64,000 nt of DNA from Welwitschia mirabilis (GCA_051453625.1 JBOZIK010000001.1:182465677-182529676); one strand, 5' to 3'; counted from the first letter of the stretch, positions 12,600-24,660 are shown. A program made the numbers and translations. The notes: a model not told the origin generated them from the letters alone.

Positions 12600-13818
12600 T
12601 ATTGGGATTCTATATTACCAATTTATGTCAAACTAATATTATCTTTGTAGAATAAAATTTGATTTTATAGATGCAATAAACTATAGGATCTATATCCAAA
12701 AGATAGCAAGATTTGAACATGTTCTGATTAAAGTAACTTGATTTTCTATCCAAAGACTTAAAGTAGGAGCCAAATAAACTTGGAAACACTCATTTTGGGC
12801 TACTTCATAAGTGGTTGACCAAATATTTTAGGGGTTAACTAAACCTAGAAATGCATTTTTTAAGATTTTCAATATGTATTATGTCCTATGAGATTGGCCG
12901 AATTCATGTGGAGTTGACCAGATCTGAAGAAAAGTGGTCGACCAGATTTTGGATGGGGGTGACTGAATCAAGTAATGTGATTTACTTAGGTTGAATAGAT
13001 GATAAAGGGAATTATCAGATCAAGTAATGTGAGTTACTCAGATTAACTGGATGTTCGAGGGATCAATCAGTTAGTGGAAAAGCAGAAATTTTGAAGCGAT
13101 TTTCTAACTGTTACTTCATCAAATATGTCTATTACAAATGTTAGTTTTCTTCTCAACTATCTAAATGGTTATATTTTGGAGAAATATAGTTAAATAGGTA
13201 ATACTAAAAAACCTAAGGCTTAACATTAGAATGGATTTTTGAAAATGCAAGTTACACTCTTGATCTAAAGGGCTTATCTTTGTACTATTGTTCTTCTCTT
13301 ACTTAGTAATTATCTTGTATTAAATTTGAGTAATAAAGCTATATTATTAGTTCTTTTGTTTGAGTGACTTATATCATAGATGATTCATTCCCTCACTCAC
13401 CATTATACATTTTCTAAAGGTTAAGACTAAGCCTATAAAAGTCTATTTTTTTAACGTTAAGACTAAGCTTGCAAAAGTCCACTTTTTGAAGGTTGAAACT
13501 AAGCTAGAAAAAGTCCATTTATGAAGGTTGAGGCTTAGCCTTTAAAAATTCACTTTGTAAGGTTAAATGCTAGCCTTAAAAACCTAATGCATAGTGATGC
13601 AATAAAGATTCAAAATAGTCTTGGTTATTGACTATCTTCCAAGAGTGGACTAGGGTGTATCCCAAACCACTATAAATCTTGGCTTGTGCGTTTCTTTAGT
13701 TCTACTTTTGAGTTTATTTTGTTATATGTTTTTATTTCATAATTTCTTTATTGGGTAGTAATAATTGTTTAAATTTTTTAGAAGTTCTATTCATCATCTA
13801 GTGTACTCAATCCTATTA
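12600..13818 (+). repeat. Copia-1 5' LTR (about 1.22 kb)
   Basis: It aligns along its length with 15,587-16,730, with many transitions. Its distinctive middle part (about 12,890-13,080) has repeated GTCGACCAGAT-like and CAAGTAATGTGAGTTACT-like phrases. Near the 3' side there are five copies of a minisatellite of about 37 bp. It ends ...TCCTATTA two bases before the primer-binding site. Confidence 0.9.
13416..13582 (+). repeat. Minisatellite in Copia-1 5' LTR, five units of about 35-40 bp
   Basis: Units begin AAGGTTAAGACTAAGCCT and end in AAAGTCCACTTT-like sequence. Five diverged units are seen here against three in the 3' LTR (16,399-16,495), which accounts for most of the LTR length difference. 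Confidence 0.8.
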
Positions 13819-13820
13819 TA

Positions 13821-13832
13821 TGGTATTAGAGC
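13821..13832 (+). promoter_or_regulatory. Primer-binding site of Copia-1 (initiator Met tRNA type)
   Basis: TGGTATTAGAGC lies two bases after the 5' LTR end. The usual copia site complementary to the 3' end of tRNA-iMet is TGGTATCAGAGC; one C-to-T change is present. Confidence 0.88.
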
Positions 13833-13864
13833 ACCAGGTCGAGTTAACAATAAGATTTTAAAAA

Positions 13865-13874
13865 NNNNNNNNNN
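13865..13874. other. 10-N assembly gap
   Basis: Ten unknown bases just downstream of the Copia-1 primer-binding site. Similar 10-N gaps lie at 8,053-8,062 and 37,618-37,627. Confidence 0.95.
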
Positions 13875-13949
13875 ACCAGTACTTGACTCAATAACCCTAT
13901 ACATTAGTTTTATTTCAGATGTTTTCTCTATTTATAGTTCTCTACTATT

Positions 13950-14830
13950 TGATGGAATAAACTATGGGTATTGAAAGGCTAAAATGAGAAAAATCTTAAG
14001 AACTTTTGATATAGATTATGAGCATATTTTAATCATAGGTTATAACTGCCTTATCACAACTCAAAAGGATGTCAATGATAATTATATAGTTGTGTTGAAA
14101 TACACATATAAATGGACTAATTAGATAAATATAATTCTACTATTGGTTCTTATGCTTTAAATGCAATTTTTTATGCTATGACTATAGGTGAGTAGAAGAG
14201 AATAGTGAACTGCCAGACTACTAAAAAAGCATGGGATATTCTTGTTATTGCTTATGAAGGTATATCCATTACTAAGTAAGAAGAAGAAGAAGAAATCTCA
14301 AATGAAGAACATGGAACATTATCGTTCATGGAACTTGTGAATCCACTACTTAGTCATCAAAGCTTTTTAATCATGATGATTTAGACATAAGTGAAGATGA
14401 AGAAGAGGAGGATGTTGAAGACGAATGTCTTGAACTATATCAAGCATGTGAAAGGCTTGCTATAAAAGTTAATGAATCAAAAAATATCATCAAGGATTTG
14501 AACAAGGAGAATGAAGTCATAAATCAAAGATATACAGAGATCCAAGAAGAAAACATTAGCCTCAGGAAGAATTTAAGTCAATCTTTACAAATATTAAGTA
14601 TATTTATAGAAGGATCAAATAAACTTGATAAGATGCTTGGATTGGAATAACTTACACATGACAAAAAGGGTATTGGATTTGAAGGAAACAGTCCATCAAC
14701 TTCATCTTATGAGGTAAGTATTACAAGTATAACATCTTTTACCAAAAATATCACTTGTCATTATTGTTGGAAACTTGGTCATTCAAAATTTAACTGTCCA
14801 TATAGAAAAAGTATGTATTTTGCAAACTTT
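13950..14830 (+). pseudogene. Copia-1 gag relic with CCHC zinc knuckle
   Basis: Near 13,968 the frame reads Y*KAKMRKILRTFDIDYEHI, the start of the copia gag domain, where the stop replaces the Trp of Y-W-K-x-x-M. A UBN2-like section follows (KKAWDIL-type wording near 14,226). A purine-rich repeat (GAAGAAGAA at 14,279-14,296) marks an internal deletion. After it come an acidic segment (DEEEEED-type, 14,390-14,425), a coiled-coil-like stretch (LAIKVNESKNIIKDLNKENE) and the knuckle CHYCWKLGHSKFNC at 14,756-14,797, with spacing C-x2-C-x4-H-x4-C intact. The knuckle is the nucleic-acid-binding part of Gag. Pol sequence does not follow. Confidence 0.8.
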
Positions 14831-15586
14831 AATGCATTATCATTTAAATTTATTCCCAAATAAGTTTCTACCCAAAAGTTAAGAAAGACCATATGGATAA
14901 AAGCTAGGAATTTAGAATCTGTTTTATCTAAGAAAATTTCAGCTTTAATAGTAGTTCATTATTTTGATTAATCATTGATTAGTATAATTTATTTTAAATC
15001 ATCAATTATTATAATATGATATGCTTATTATAATCATCATTGTAATATTTACCTTGATTTTGGATTTGCCTTAATGGTAATTTTTTATAAAGATTTATAT
15101 ATAAGTTTTGAATATTTTGATGTTTCACTAGGTAATTAAATCTTATTACCATGAGCATAACATTAGTTGGTCTTATTTTATAATGAATTGAAAATTATCA
15201 TCCCATTTACTTACTTGCTTTAAAAATATATTAGGATTATTATTTTTATATATGGCATAAAGTTAAGAGGATAAAATATAATATTCCTCACCACATGTAT
15301 AAGGCTTATAGCTCTTTATTTCTCTTTCTTTATTCTTTTCCATTGATGTCAAAGGGGGAGAAAATACGGTATTTTCAAAAATATGCATGATTTAAAAATG
15401 GTTTGTTTCATAAATATTTTATCCTTAGAAAGAAATACATAAGCTACTTAATATTATTTGTATGTCTTTGTAAAAGAAGAATATTTTATTATGTTAATAT
15501 GCCTTATTAAAAAGAGCTTAAAGATGAAATATTTGTTTGATCTTGAAATCACTTATTCATTTATCATTGATGTTAAAGGGGAATAT

Positions 15587-16730
15587 TGTTAGGATTCTAT
15601 ATTACCAATTGATGTTACACTAATATGATCTTTATAAAATGAAATTTGATTTTATAGATGCGAGAAACTGCAGAATCCATATCCAAAATATAATAAGATT
15701 TAGACATATTCTGATTAAAGTAATTTGATTTTTTGTCCAAGGACTTAAAGTAGGAGCCAATCAAACTTGGAAATACTCATTTTAGACTACTTCATAAGGG
15801 GTTTAATAGATATTTGATGGGTTGACTAGATCTAAAGATGTGTGTTTCAAGAATTCCAATATGTATTGTATCCTATGGGATTGACCAGATTCATGTGGAG
15901 TCGACCAGACTTGAAGAAAAACGATCTATCATATTTTAGATGGGGGCAACTGGACCAAGTAACATGAGTTACTTGGGTTGACTAGATGATAAAGGAGGAG
16001 ATTAGATCAAGTGATATGAGTTACTCAAGTTGATTGGATGTTCAAGGAGTCGACTGATCAGCATGAAAGTAGAACTTTTGAAGTGATTTTCTAACCATTA
16101 ATTCACCAAATCTATCCATTACAGTCAGTTTTCTTTCCAACTATATAAATGGTTATATTTTGGGGAAATCTATTTAAAGCAATAACACTTAAAAACCTAG
16201 GGCTTAACATTAGAATAGATTTTTAAAAAGGCAAGTTACACTCTTGATCTGAAGGGCTTATCTTTATAGTATCATTCTTATCTCACTTAGCACTTACTTT
16301 GTATCAAATCTAAGTTATAAGGCTTCATTTTTAGTTCTTTTATTTAAGTAACTTAGAGCATAGAGGCTTCATTCCCTCGTTCATCGTTATGCATTTTCTG
16401 AAGGTTGATACTAAGCCTACAAAAGTCCATTTATAAAGGTTAAGCCTTAGCCTAAAAAAGTCCACTATGTAAGGTTGAAGGTTATCCTTGAAAACCTAAT
16501 GCATAGTGATGCAACAAAGATTCAAAATACTTTTGGTTATTGACTATCTTCCAAGAGTGTAGTAGATTATATTCCAAACCACTATAAATCTTGCCTTATG
16601 CATTTCTTTGGTTCTACTTTTGATTTTATTTTGTTATATGTGTTGATGTCATAATTTCTTTATTGGATAGTAATAAATGTTTAAATTTTTTAGAAGTCCT
16701 ATTCACCCTCTAGGGTTATTGATCCTATTA
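15587..16730 (+). repeat. Copia-1 3' LTR (about 1.14 kb)
   Basis: It starts TGTTAGGATTC right after the polypurine tract AAAGGGGAATAT (15,575-15,586) and ends TCCTATTA. It carries three minisatellite units rather than five. It is followed by the target-site duplication AATTC at 16,731-16,735. Confidence 0.9.
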
Positions 16731-16735
16731 AATTC

Positions 16736-17300
16736 ATTACTCATGGGAAAGGATAAATCTTTATTTAATTTAATTACTTTTTTAAAATTTAGAAATATAT
16801 TCAAGGTAATATAAAGAATGTTAAAAATAATTGTTAATGTATTAGATCTATATTTAATTTCAGTGTCAACATTTGGAAGTCGAGATTATGGCTACATTCA
16901 GAATTAGAAAGTAATAGAATAAATGTATTTATCTATTTTAATAAAACATTTTTAAGATTCCTAAGGATTTTACCAAATTTCCATCAACCATAGAAAACAT
17001 TACATCATTAGGGTCACCACGAATAAATCATAAGACTTGAAAAATAAGTTCTTGTATAATATTAAATCTAGCTTATAAGTTTGCAAAATATTTATCAATG
17101 ACATGATCTTTAATAGTAATAGTAATGGTAAGGAATCAAGAATTATCATATTTCACTAGTATTTTGGATTACAAAAGGCATATAGTAGAAGTGGTAAAAT
17201 TAACTATTTCTTTCTAAGATTAAGTATTTATTTTTAGGACTCATAAATCTTTAAGAAATTTTATATAAGAAGAAGTTTACTTCATAACTTGAGAAGGGGA
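16736..17300 (-). pseudogene. Protease region relic of element D
   Basis: On the minus strand the segment before the protease is clear: YIKFLKDL near 17,255. KILVKYDNS*FLTITITI follows (about 17,155-17,105), then the position of the active-site D-L-G-A-S-x-N triad, here decayed to NL*ARFNII. MVDGNLVKSLGIL comes at about 16,990, matching the 'ADGS/ADRS...P-x-G-I/V' strand. All four blocks are in the order expected for plant gypsy protease. It joins the RT fragment across the Copia-1 insertion. Confidence 0.72.
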
Positions 17301-17899
17301 GATTAATGTTACCATCCTTAAATATTTTACAAATATCTTCAAAATTATTATTACCTTTATCGGATTATAGATGGCTAGTAAAAGATATAAAATCATCTAA
17401 TTTTCCTTTCTGAAATATATTCCTAGATTTAAATTCAAGATTTTATATTAATTTTTTGAGTTTTATTCCTTTTTAGTTTTAGGATTAGATTCTAAAATAA
17501 TTCCTTTACTTCTCAAGTTAATGGCATTTTAATTAGTATATTCTTTCATAGCATGAGTTGATTTTGGATTTGAAGTTTATTGAGATGGTATACTTGTATG
17601 ATCCTCCTTCTTATTTTGTTATTAGACATAAAGTTAAAGAATTTGTTACATATTGTCCATTTGATTTACTAATAGTTTCATTTGGTTTATTTTCTTAAGT
17701 TAGAGAAACAAATAATGGTTTTGGTTACCATTGAAATTAGTTACTATAAGAACAATAAGTACTTTAATCTTGATAAAAACATTTTTATTGTAGATTCTTA
17801 CACTTGTTGAATGGCTTGTTAGTATGGCTGAAGATTTAGATAAATGATGTATTTTTAAGAATTTTAAACTACCCTAAAATTTTAACACATTTTATGTTA

Positions 17900-18700
17900 T
17901 AACCCTTTATTCAATATGACTTACAAGAAGATGAACTTAGTAATATTTGAGTTTAATTTTATTGTAAGTTCTCTTATTCTCATTTAAGATCATATAATTG
18001 AGTAGAAAAAGTTTTCATTTTATTAATTAATATTTTATTTAATTTATCTTTACTAAAAAATTATTTAAGCTAAATTTATTACTATCATGATCATCCTTAA
18101 CATTTTTAAATCTAAAGTTTCATTAGGTGTATTTCTACAATTTTTCTTATTTCTTTAGTTAGGCTTACTAAGAAAAATTAAACTAATTTTTATACTTCAA
18201 AGTCATTATTGGGATTATCAATAATATGGTCCCTATTACACTCAAAACTTTTAAAGTAAGATTAGCTAGCAATCATTTGAAGCTCCTAATGAGTTTTTCC
18301 ATTTGATTAATATAAGTTATAAGGATAAAGTTCTTAATAAATTATTCTTTAAATTTTACAAGATTTGAAAAATCCTCATTATTTTTCACAACCCTAAGTT
18401 AGTGTCTAGTCCTATCCTTCAAAAGAAAAGAAAGCATTACTAGTGTGGCTATGTCAAAATGATCTTGAGGTTTAATCAATAAACTAAATCAACTTATTCA
18501 AGAAATTCATAAGTATCCTTATGAGATAAATCATGAAAACCCTGAAAATAATAAAAAAATTTTATATAAAAATAGAATTATTAGATGAAAAAGATATGAA
18601 AGAATGAATTTTACAACCTTTAAAAAGTTGTCTAAAAGTATGTTGAGAATTAAAATTTTTAGTATTACTATCTTAGATGAACATTTTAAAAGTAAGAGTA
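17900..18700 (-). pseudogene. Probable gag relic of element D
   Basis: It is weakly preserved. On the minus strand GFHDLSHKDTYEFLE near 18,540 and YINQMEKLIRSFK near 18,310 resemble, in the right order, the start and the middle helix of Ty3/gypsy gag (the 'F-x-G-x-x-x-E/D-D-P/A...L-x-x-F' segment and the 'F-x-Q-x-x-x-E-S/T-x-x-x-x-W/F' segment). Frames shift between blocks. It is accepted mainly because it lies upstream of the protease on the same strand. Confidence 0.4.
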
Positions 18701-18800
18701 TTTAAGATTCTACAAGGGGATCAAATTGCTTAGAATGTTATGGTAGAAATAAATATGGAGAAGGATGGTTTAAAGATGAAGGTTCAAAACTATGTAATAT

Positions 18801-20116
18801 TTCTAAAAAGTTTCTTAACATAATTCGACGATCTATCCATAGATGCATTATGTGAAAAATAATAAAAATATATATTTGAAAAGAGATTAAAGTTATAACA
18901 TCTACACCTAGAAGTCTTGCTAAGTAATGTAGTGCTTATGGGGTTTTATTATTTGTGTTATAGAAAGCACCTGAAAATAAGATATCCTTTTGTTAATTAT
19001 ATGTTTATTTAGAAAAATAATTATAATATTTTACATAACAATAATAAGTCTTTAGTAATAATACTAATCTTGATAAAAGGAAAAACTCAATTTTTAAGAA
19101 ATGAGATTATGATTTGAGCCTTTTTAAAAATAATTGCATACTTAATAAGTTAACCCAAAGAAAAATAATAAGCATAAATAATTCAAAATAAGAAATAAAT
19201 AAATATTCTTAATTAAATTTCAAACATAGTAAAAACAAATATGTATTGAACCAATAAACATAATATATAATCTTAAGAAAAACATTGTACAATATCTTTT
19301 TAATCTCTCACTTTATATGATAAAACAACCATTCATTAGTAATACATACAAATGACATTCATGTAATCACAATACATGATATATAATAAAATTTATGAAT
19401 TACATATGTAAAAATCTTAATCTTATGATATTTGAGGGAAAAAAATATAATGAATAAAAAGAAATAATATTTATCAATCATTAACTACTATACTAAAGAT
19501 TATTTGTTACTCAAACAAATGATAGAGAGGGTTCAAGCAATTAAAATGAACTTATTTCATTCGTACATAAAAATAATCTTTCTTAAAAAGTTTACTACTC
19601 ACAATAATGTAAAATGGATATGTATGAGTTCATAAAAATTATCATTTTATTTGATACTAATTATACATCAACACAAAGTCAAAATATAACCTTGTAAAGA
19701 TGATTCGTAAAATTAACATAGCGAGCTATTTGACCTTAATAATATTTTCACTAAATTTCAATGTATTTGACTTGAACGTAACTCTTATTTAGGCTTAAAA
19801 TGAATTATAATAGTTATTTGAATATAAATTAGGTTATAAATTAATAGATAATTAATAAAAAATCAACACACATATTTTTATTATATCAAAGCAAAATCTA
19901 CTTCATTTTGTGATATTTTCACCATAAGAAGGGGAAGAAAGATAAAAAGTAAGAAAGAATTGTAAGAAAAAGACTTCAAATTTTTTAAGATAACTAAAGA
20001 AATTATAATATGTGAAAAAGAAGTCTTTGTAATTAAATATTAAAGATTAAATAAGATCAATTAAAATTATTAAGAAATAGACCTTATGAAAAATCTAGAA
20101 AAAAAATGTCATCAAG
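18801..20116. other. AT-rich interval between elements D and E
   Basis: By position this should hold the 5' LTR of element D (minus strand). I see no LTR border, primer-binding site or reading frame. It is mostly A/T runs. Confidence 0.4.
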
Positions 20117-22970
20117 TGTCACATCCCAATTTTTCAAAGGTTTAGAACTTGTTGTAAAATTATTTAAATATCATAATAAATATAAATAAATAATATAATC
20201 ACAATTAATCTCTTGTAGGCTAAAATATTTATTGCAAGTGGTAAAATATTAGGTAACAACATCTTATTTTAATGCTATCTCTTGAAATTTATTGGTTAAA
20301 TCTCTCATCTTGACTAGTTAAATAAAAGTAATTACTATTAAGTTTTTCTATATTTTAAAAAAATAGTGACGTACCTTCAAAATTTTGGCATTTTCTCTTG
20401 AATGGCTTATTAAAGTTAGCATTAATGATTTATTATGGAAATTTAAAAAATATAAATATTGAATTACATGTGACTAATTTATCTTCTTTTTGATTATTAT
20501 AAAAAATATCAAAGAAATTTAATTTTGTAACTTATGCATTAAGGATAGAGGCATCTTTTTCATGGTTATTATTATTTATTAATAAAATAAATTTTGGCAT
20601 GATGATTAGTTATTATTATTATGATGACATATTAAACATACCCAGTAATCATGCTAAGTAATGATTGGGAATTAGGGAACGATAGCCATATTTTCTAAAA
20701 TAGTGTCTCTTCATATTCTATTCATCTTCTTGTTATGTATAGGACTTCCTTTTATTTTTTCAATGTTCTTTGAAAAACCTTCTATTATTGGATCTTAACA
20801 ACATAGAATCTTGGAGATTTGTAAATGTTGAAGCCTTGGAAATGTTGAACTCTTGGAATTCTTAAAGTCTTAAAGTCTTTGAAAGATTTAGAAGTTTTGC
20901 ATTGCATTTGAATATATTCCTTTAGTCTTGTATCCTTTTATGGTCTAGATAAGTTCTTATTTCTTAATCAATATACTACTTTCTTGGAAATCTTATAGGG
21001 CTTTGAATTGTATTACTTGTCTATACTAGTTTAGAATCTATGTGAGTATGATTGTTTTTTAAGAATTTATTCTAGCATAACTTCATTTCTTAGTAGGAAT
21101 TGATACTTTATTAGAAAACTTTCATAGATTACCTTGAGAAAACTTATGATAATGAATCTCTTAACTTCTTATGATATCTTGTAAATCTTTAAAATATTTA
21201 TGAAAATTATAATTTAATAGATCACTAAACAAGGTAGTGGCATATGAAAAACCCACAAATCACCAAATGAGGTAGTGGGGTTTATAGATATATAGATCAT
21301 TAAATGAAAAAGTGAAGTACACAGATCACAAAATGAGATAGTGAAATTGATAGATCCACATATAACTGAATGAAGCAGTGAAATATGAGAAACTCATAGA
21401 TCACTAATAAGTTAGTGGAATTAATAAATACAAAGATCCCCAAATGAGGTAGTGGAAGAAAAATATTTGAATATTTTTAAAAAAATTAGTTATTCTTATT
21501 TCATTTTTGTAAAACCATCGTTTGAGAACTTGATCTTATCTTGTTTATCTTGAGTCTTGGGATTCTTTGACCTTTATCTTTATCTTATCTGTGCCATACT
21601 AGGAGTTGTGAATATTTCATGATTTTCACTCCATAATCTTATGTTGAACAAGTGGAAAAAGTAGAGTATCAAAAACATTAAATTAATTATCCAAGGAGGG
21701 CATGTTAGAGTGAAGATAATTCTTTCATTCTCTAGTTTATTTCAGAGAACTATGTTGGAGGGAAATTTTATTATTTAAAAGCATGTAATCTTGTCATGAC
21801 CTTTTATAGATTCTTTATGCCCTAGATATTATAGTCATTTTAATAGCCTTAAGATACTTTCAATGATGTATATCCATTTTTAAAATCCTATTTTAACTTT
21901 AAATTAAAATTTTGGCAAATTATTTATATGCATCTTTACATTTGATCTAAATCCCTTAAAAACTTCCCTTCTTTGGGTATAGCATATTACTATTTAAATT
22001 TATAAAAAAACATATATTTGTGAACATTTAAAAAAATTCATAAAAATTATTTTGTTTAAATGATGGAGTTATATTTAAAAGAATAGTTGAGAGCCTAAAA
22101 TGAAAAGCATGGCCACTTTTTAACCTTTTATTAAGGCCTAAAAACATTTCGTGAAGATTTAATTGAAGTATGTTGTAGAATCATTGTTTGAAATGCAATG
22201 CTTGAGAGGAAAGAGGAGATAAAGTATTAGAAAGAAATGTTACATTAGAGAAAGGTTCCTTTTGTTTGCCACCATTAAGAGTGGGATGTGAGGTAACTAA
22301 ATTTAGAAATCCATTTCCAACTTTAAAGACGAGTTTTAGACTATTGCAAGAGAGTTTAACTCACTACTATGTCAAAGTTCATTATGTGGGTAAAAATAAT
22401 AACTGCATGAGGGGGAAAATATATGGATGGAGTTCTATGTATTATTATCATCACTCTTAAAGAATCTAGCTAAAGTACCATTGAAATGGCTGGCATTCTT
22501 GAAATTTTAGCTAGACACCATTGAGAGAATCATCATGTAAGAAACTTTAAATGTGGATAATTATGTTTATTTTCTCTCTACACAAATCTTTGGGCCTATT
22601 TATAATAAATTATTTTATGTTTAAAATGGAAATAGCATTTGATAATACTAAATAGGAAAAGGTGCATAGGAGGAAGGAGGGACATGCATGTGGGTGTATG
22701 CTAGGTTACAACTAATAAGACATCATTGCGTGTGTCTTAGCCACATCTTAGAGAATATTAGTTGTTTACTTTAGTAACCACTATCTTGCATTATCCTTTT
22801 TACCATATAATTCTTTCAAAATAAAATAATAGGTGCATATGGAAGTAGTTGCATGAGTAGGAAGAAGTTGTATGAGTAAGGAGAAACCATGTGAGTCAGC
22901 ACTGTGTCAGCACTAAGAGGGTATGGTTATGCAAGCTACGACCATTTCTTAATCAAAAGAAGATTAAAAA
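20117..22970 (+). repeat. Element E 5' LTR (about 2.85 kb)
   Basis: It starts TGTCACATCCC and matches 26,087-28,131 and then 34,085-34,645. It includes a tandem array of roughly 36-bp units (21,217-21,456). The 3' limit is estimated from where the similarity to 34,6xx fades (...ACGACCATTTCTTAATCA). No clear primer-binding site follows. Confidence 0.75.
21217..21456 (+). repeat. Tandem array in element E 5' LTR
   Basis: About seven diverged units contain a core like AGATCACCAAATGAGGTAGTGG, joined by spacers such as AAATATGAGAAACTCAT. The same array lies in the 3' LTR at 27,160-27,420, and two related units are seen at 43,908-43,968. Confidence 0.8.
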
Positions 22971-23299
22971 TAAGGGCTTATAAAAGGTAGGATATGTTCA
23001 TTCATTTGAAATAATGATTGTGAATTTGCTTTACAATCTTCTTCCTTTGAAATAGTCATTATTGAAATTAAGTGACTTTGATGCTATTCTAAGAATGAAA
23101 TGATCTCAAAAAAATAGAGTAAAAATATATTGTTATCACAGGAAGGTTACAATATTAGATTGAAAAAGAGAAAGAGTGTATTTTCCAATTATATTAGGAC
23201 CCATATTAGAAAAACTATTAGAGATAAGAAAATTAAAAAGGAAGTCATACATGAACAAGCTTTTAAAACTATTAAATTTTATTTCTCTTCCTAAGAAAA
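22971..23299. other. Short leader between element E LTR and pol relic
   Basis: AT-rich, with no gag or primer-binding site recognised. The element has lost its gag region, or the LTR end is misplaced by a few hundred bases. Confidence 0.4.
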
Positions 23300-24230
23300 G
23301 ATAAATATTTTAGATATACTAGTAGTGCAAGAATTTTTAAATGCTTTTCTAGAGAAGCTACTAAGATGTTCTCTAAGAAGAGAGAAATACTTTGAAATAA
23401 CTCTTAAAAAAATAAGTAAAACCTATCATAAAAGCCACATATAGAATGCCTACTATTGATTTGGTAGAATTAAAAACTTAGTTAACAGCACATTTGAATA
23501 AACGGTGATATGCCAAGCATTTTACCTTGGGATGTAGCAGTGTTATTTGTTAAAAAGAAGGATGTAGATCTGAGGCTACATGTCGATTATATAATGTTAA
23601 ATAGAGTAATAATTAAAAATAGTTATCCATTATATAGAATTAATTATCTTCCTAATTAACTAAAGTTTACCACATTTTTTTGAAAATTAATCTTAAATTA
23701 AGATACCATCAATTTAGAATCAAGGAAGAAGATATTTTCAAAATGGCATTTTGCACTAGGTATGGCCATTATGAATTTCAAATAGTATCATTTAGAATTA
23801 CTAGTGCACTAGATGCATTTATGGTAATTATAAATAACATTTTTTAAGCATATCTAGATGAATTCATGTTGGTGTTTATTGATGACATTTTGGTGTATTC
23901 ATCAACTAAGGAAGATCATGAAAAACATATATGAATAGTATTAGACACTTAAGAATAAACTAATTTTATACCAACCCTAAAAAGTGTGAATTTTGATTAA
24001 TTAAGATTAAATATTTATGGCATGTAATTTTAGGAAAAAATTAGTGTGGATAGTGATAAAGTAAAAACAATAGTATATTGCCCAATCAAAACCAGTAATT
24101 GAGGTAAGAAGCTTTCTTAGTTTGGTTGGATATTATAGAATATTTAATCGAAAATTCTCAAAGGTTGCAGTTCCTCTTTTATAGAATATTTAATCGAAAA
24201 TTCTCAAAGGTTGCAGTTCCTCTTACATCC
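23300..24230 (+). pseudogene. Reverse transcriptase relic of element E
   Basis: The linker before RT is visible near 23,317-23,400 (VQEF, LRREKYFEI-type wording). The RT palm follows with [14 protein letters not shown] (23,517-23,560), [36 protein letters not shown] (near 23,745) and the catalytic box FIDDILVYSSTKEDHEKHI at 23,875-23,930, where both aspartates survive. GYYRIFNRKFSKVAVPL is at 24,129-24,178. Several frame changes and stops (for instance in the 'L-x-S-G-Y' region) make it non-functional. A perfect 46-bp tandem duplication at 24,133-24,224 adds a frameshift. The wording is that of the Tekay/Del chromovirus group. Confidence 0.88.
24133..24224 (+). repeat. Perfect 46-bp tandem duplication inside the RT relic
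   Basis: The units 24,133-24,178 and 24,179-24,224 are identical, starting TTATAGAATATTTAATCG and ending GCAGTTCCTCTT. Since 46 is not a multiple of three, it shifts the frame. The absence of any difference in a strongly decayed element means it arose late, or is an assembly error. Confidence 0.95.
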
Positions 24231-24660
24231 TTATTATAGAAATATAATCCATTTAATTGGATAAAATGTTATGATAAAGCTCTTCAAAACTTAAAGAAGG
24301 AACTTGTATCTACTCCTATTTTAAAAATGTAAAAGCCTAGAAAAATTTATACAATCTATATTAATTTTTATGAAACGAATTATCTTGTGTACGATTTAGA
24401 ACTAGCTACTTCATGTGCTCAAGATTTATATGCATTATTTTTATGAAGAAAAAGTTAAAATTTAGATAGATCATAAAATTTTCAAATACATTTACACTTA
24501 GCCAAACTTGAATGTTAGAAAAAGGATATGGGTAAAATTCTTGTAGGATTATGACTAAATAATAAACTACCATGAAGGAAAAGAAAATGTAGTGGTTAGT
24601 GCCTTAACTAAAAGAAGGCATTTTGTTAATTACCCAGGTGCATAAAATATTTATATAAAT
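24225..24660 (+). pseudogene. RNase H relic of element E
   Basis: Segments legible in order: YNPFNWIKCYDKALQNLKKEL and TPILKM (24,240-24,330); a region where the 'D-A-S' active-site stretch should be is not preserved; then KLEC (near 24,505) and the diagnostic end LNVRKRIWVKFL*DYD*IINYHEGKENVVVSALTKR (24,510-24,620, read across two stops). The final motif is where the chromovirus RNase H joins the integrase zinc region. The stops again sit on expected Glu/Gln or aromatic codons. Confidence 0.75.

Larger units (their letters stand above)
12600..16730 (+). mobile_element. Copia-1: complete-ended, gag-only Ty1/copia element (Sirevirus-like)
   Basis: Two direct LTRs (12,600-13,818 and 15,587-16,730) begin TGTTAGGA (decayed to TATTGGGA in the left copy) and end TCCTATTA, giving 8-bp inverted termini. 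They are flanked by the target-site duplication AATTC. The internal region of only about 1.77 kb holds a primer-binding site, gag with zinc knuckle, and a polypurine tract, but no protease, integrase, RT or RNase H. It is therefore a non-autonomous deletion derivative that must have been mobilised in trans. The TTGATGTCAAAGGGGGAG run at 15,343-15,360 is typical of this copia type. It inserted into element D. Confidence 0.9.
9855..18800 (-). mobile_element. Element D: Athila/Tat-like Ty3/gypsy relic, split by Copia-1
   Basis: Reading the minus strand from right to left gives gag (about 18.7-17.9 kb), protease (17.3-16.9 kb), RT N-terminus, [Copia-1 insertion], RT, RNase H and integrase (to 9.86 kb), in the order expected for Ty3/gypsy. 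The integrase and RNase H wording is that of the non-chromodomain Athila/Tat group. Every domain contains stops. LTRs and primer-binding site are not identifiable, so the limits given are those of the coding relics only. The element is older than Copia-1, which sits inside it. Confidence 0.8.

Noticed and set aside
13416-13582. CRISPR-like regular repeats
   Set aside because: The units are contiguous, diverged minisatellite repeats in an LTR with no unique spacers, in a plant nuclear context.
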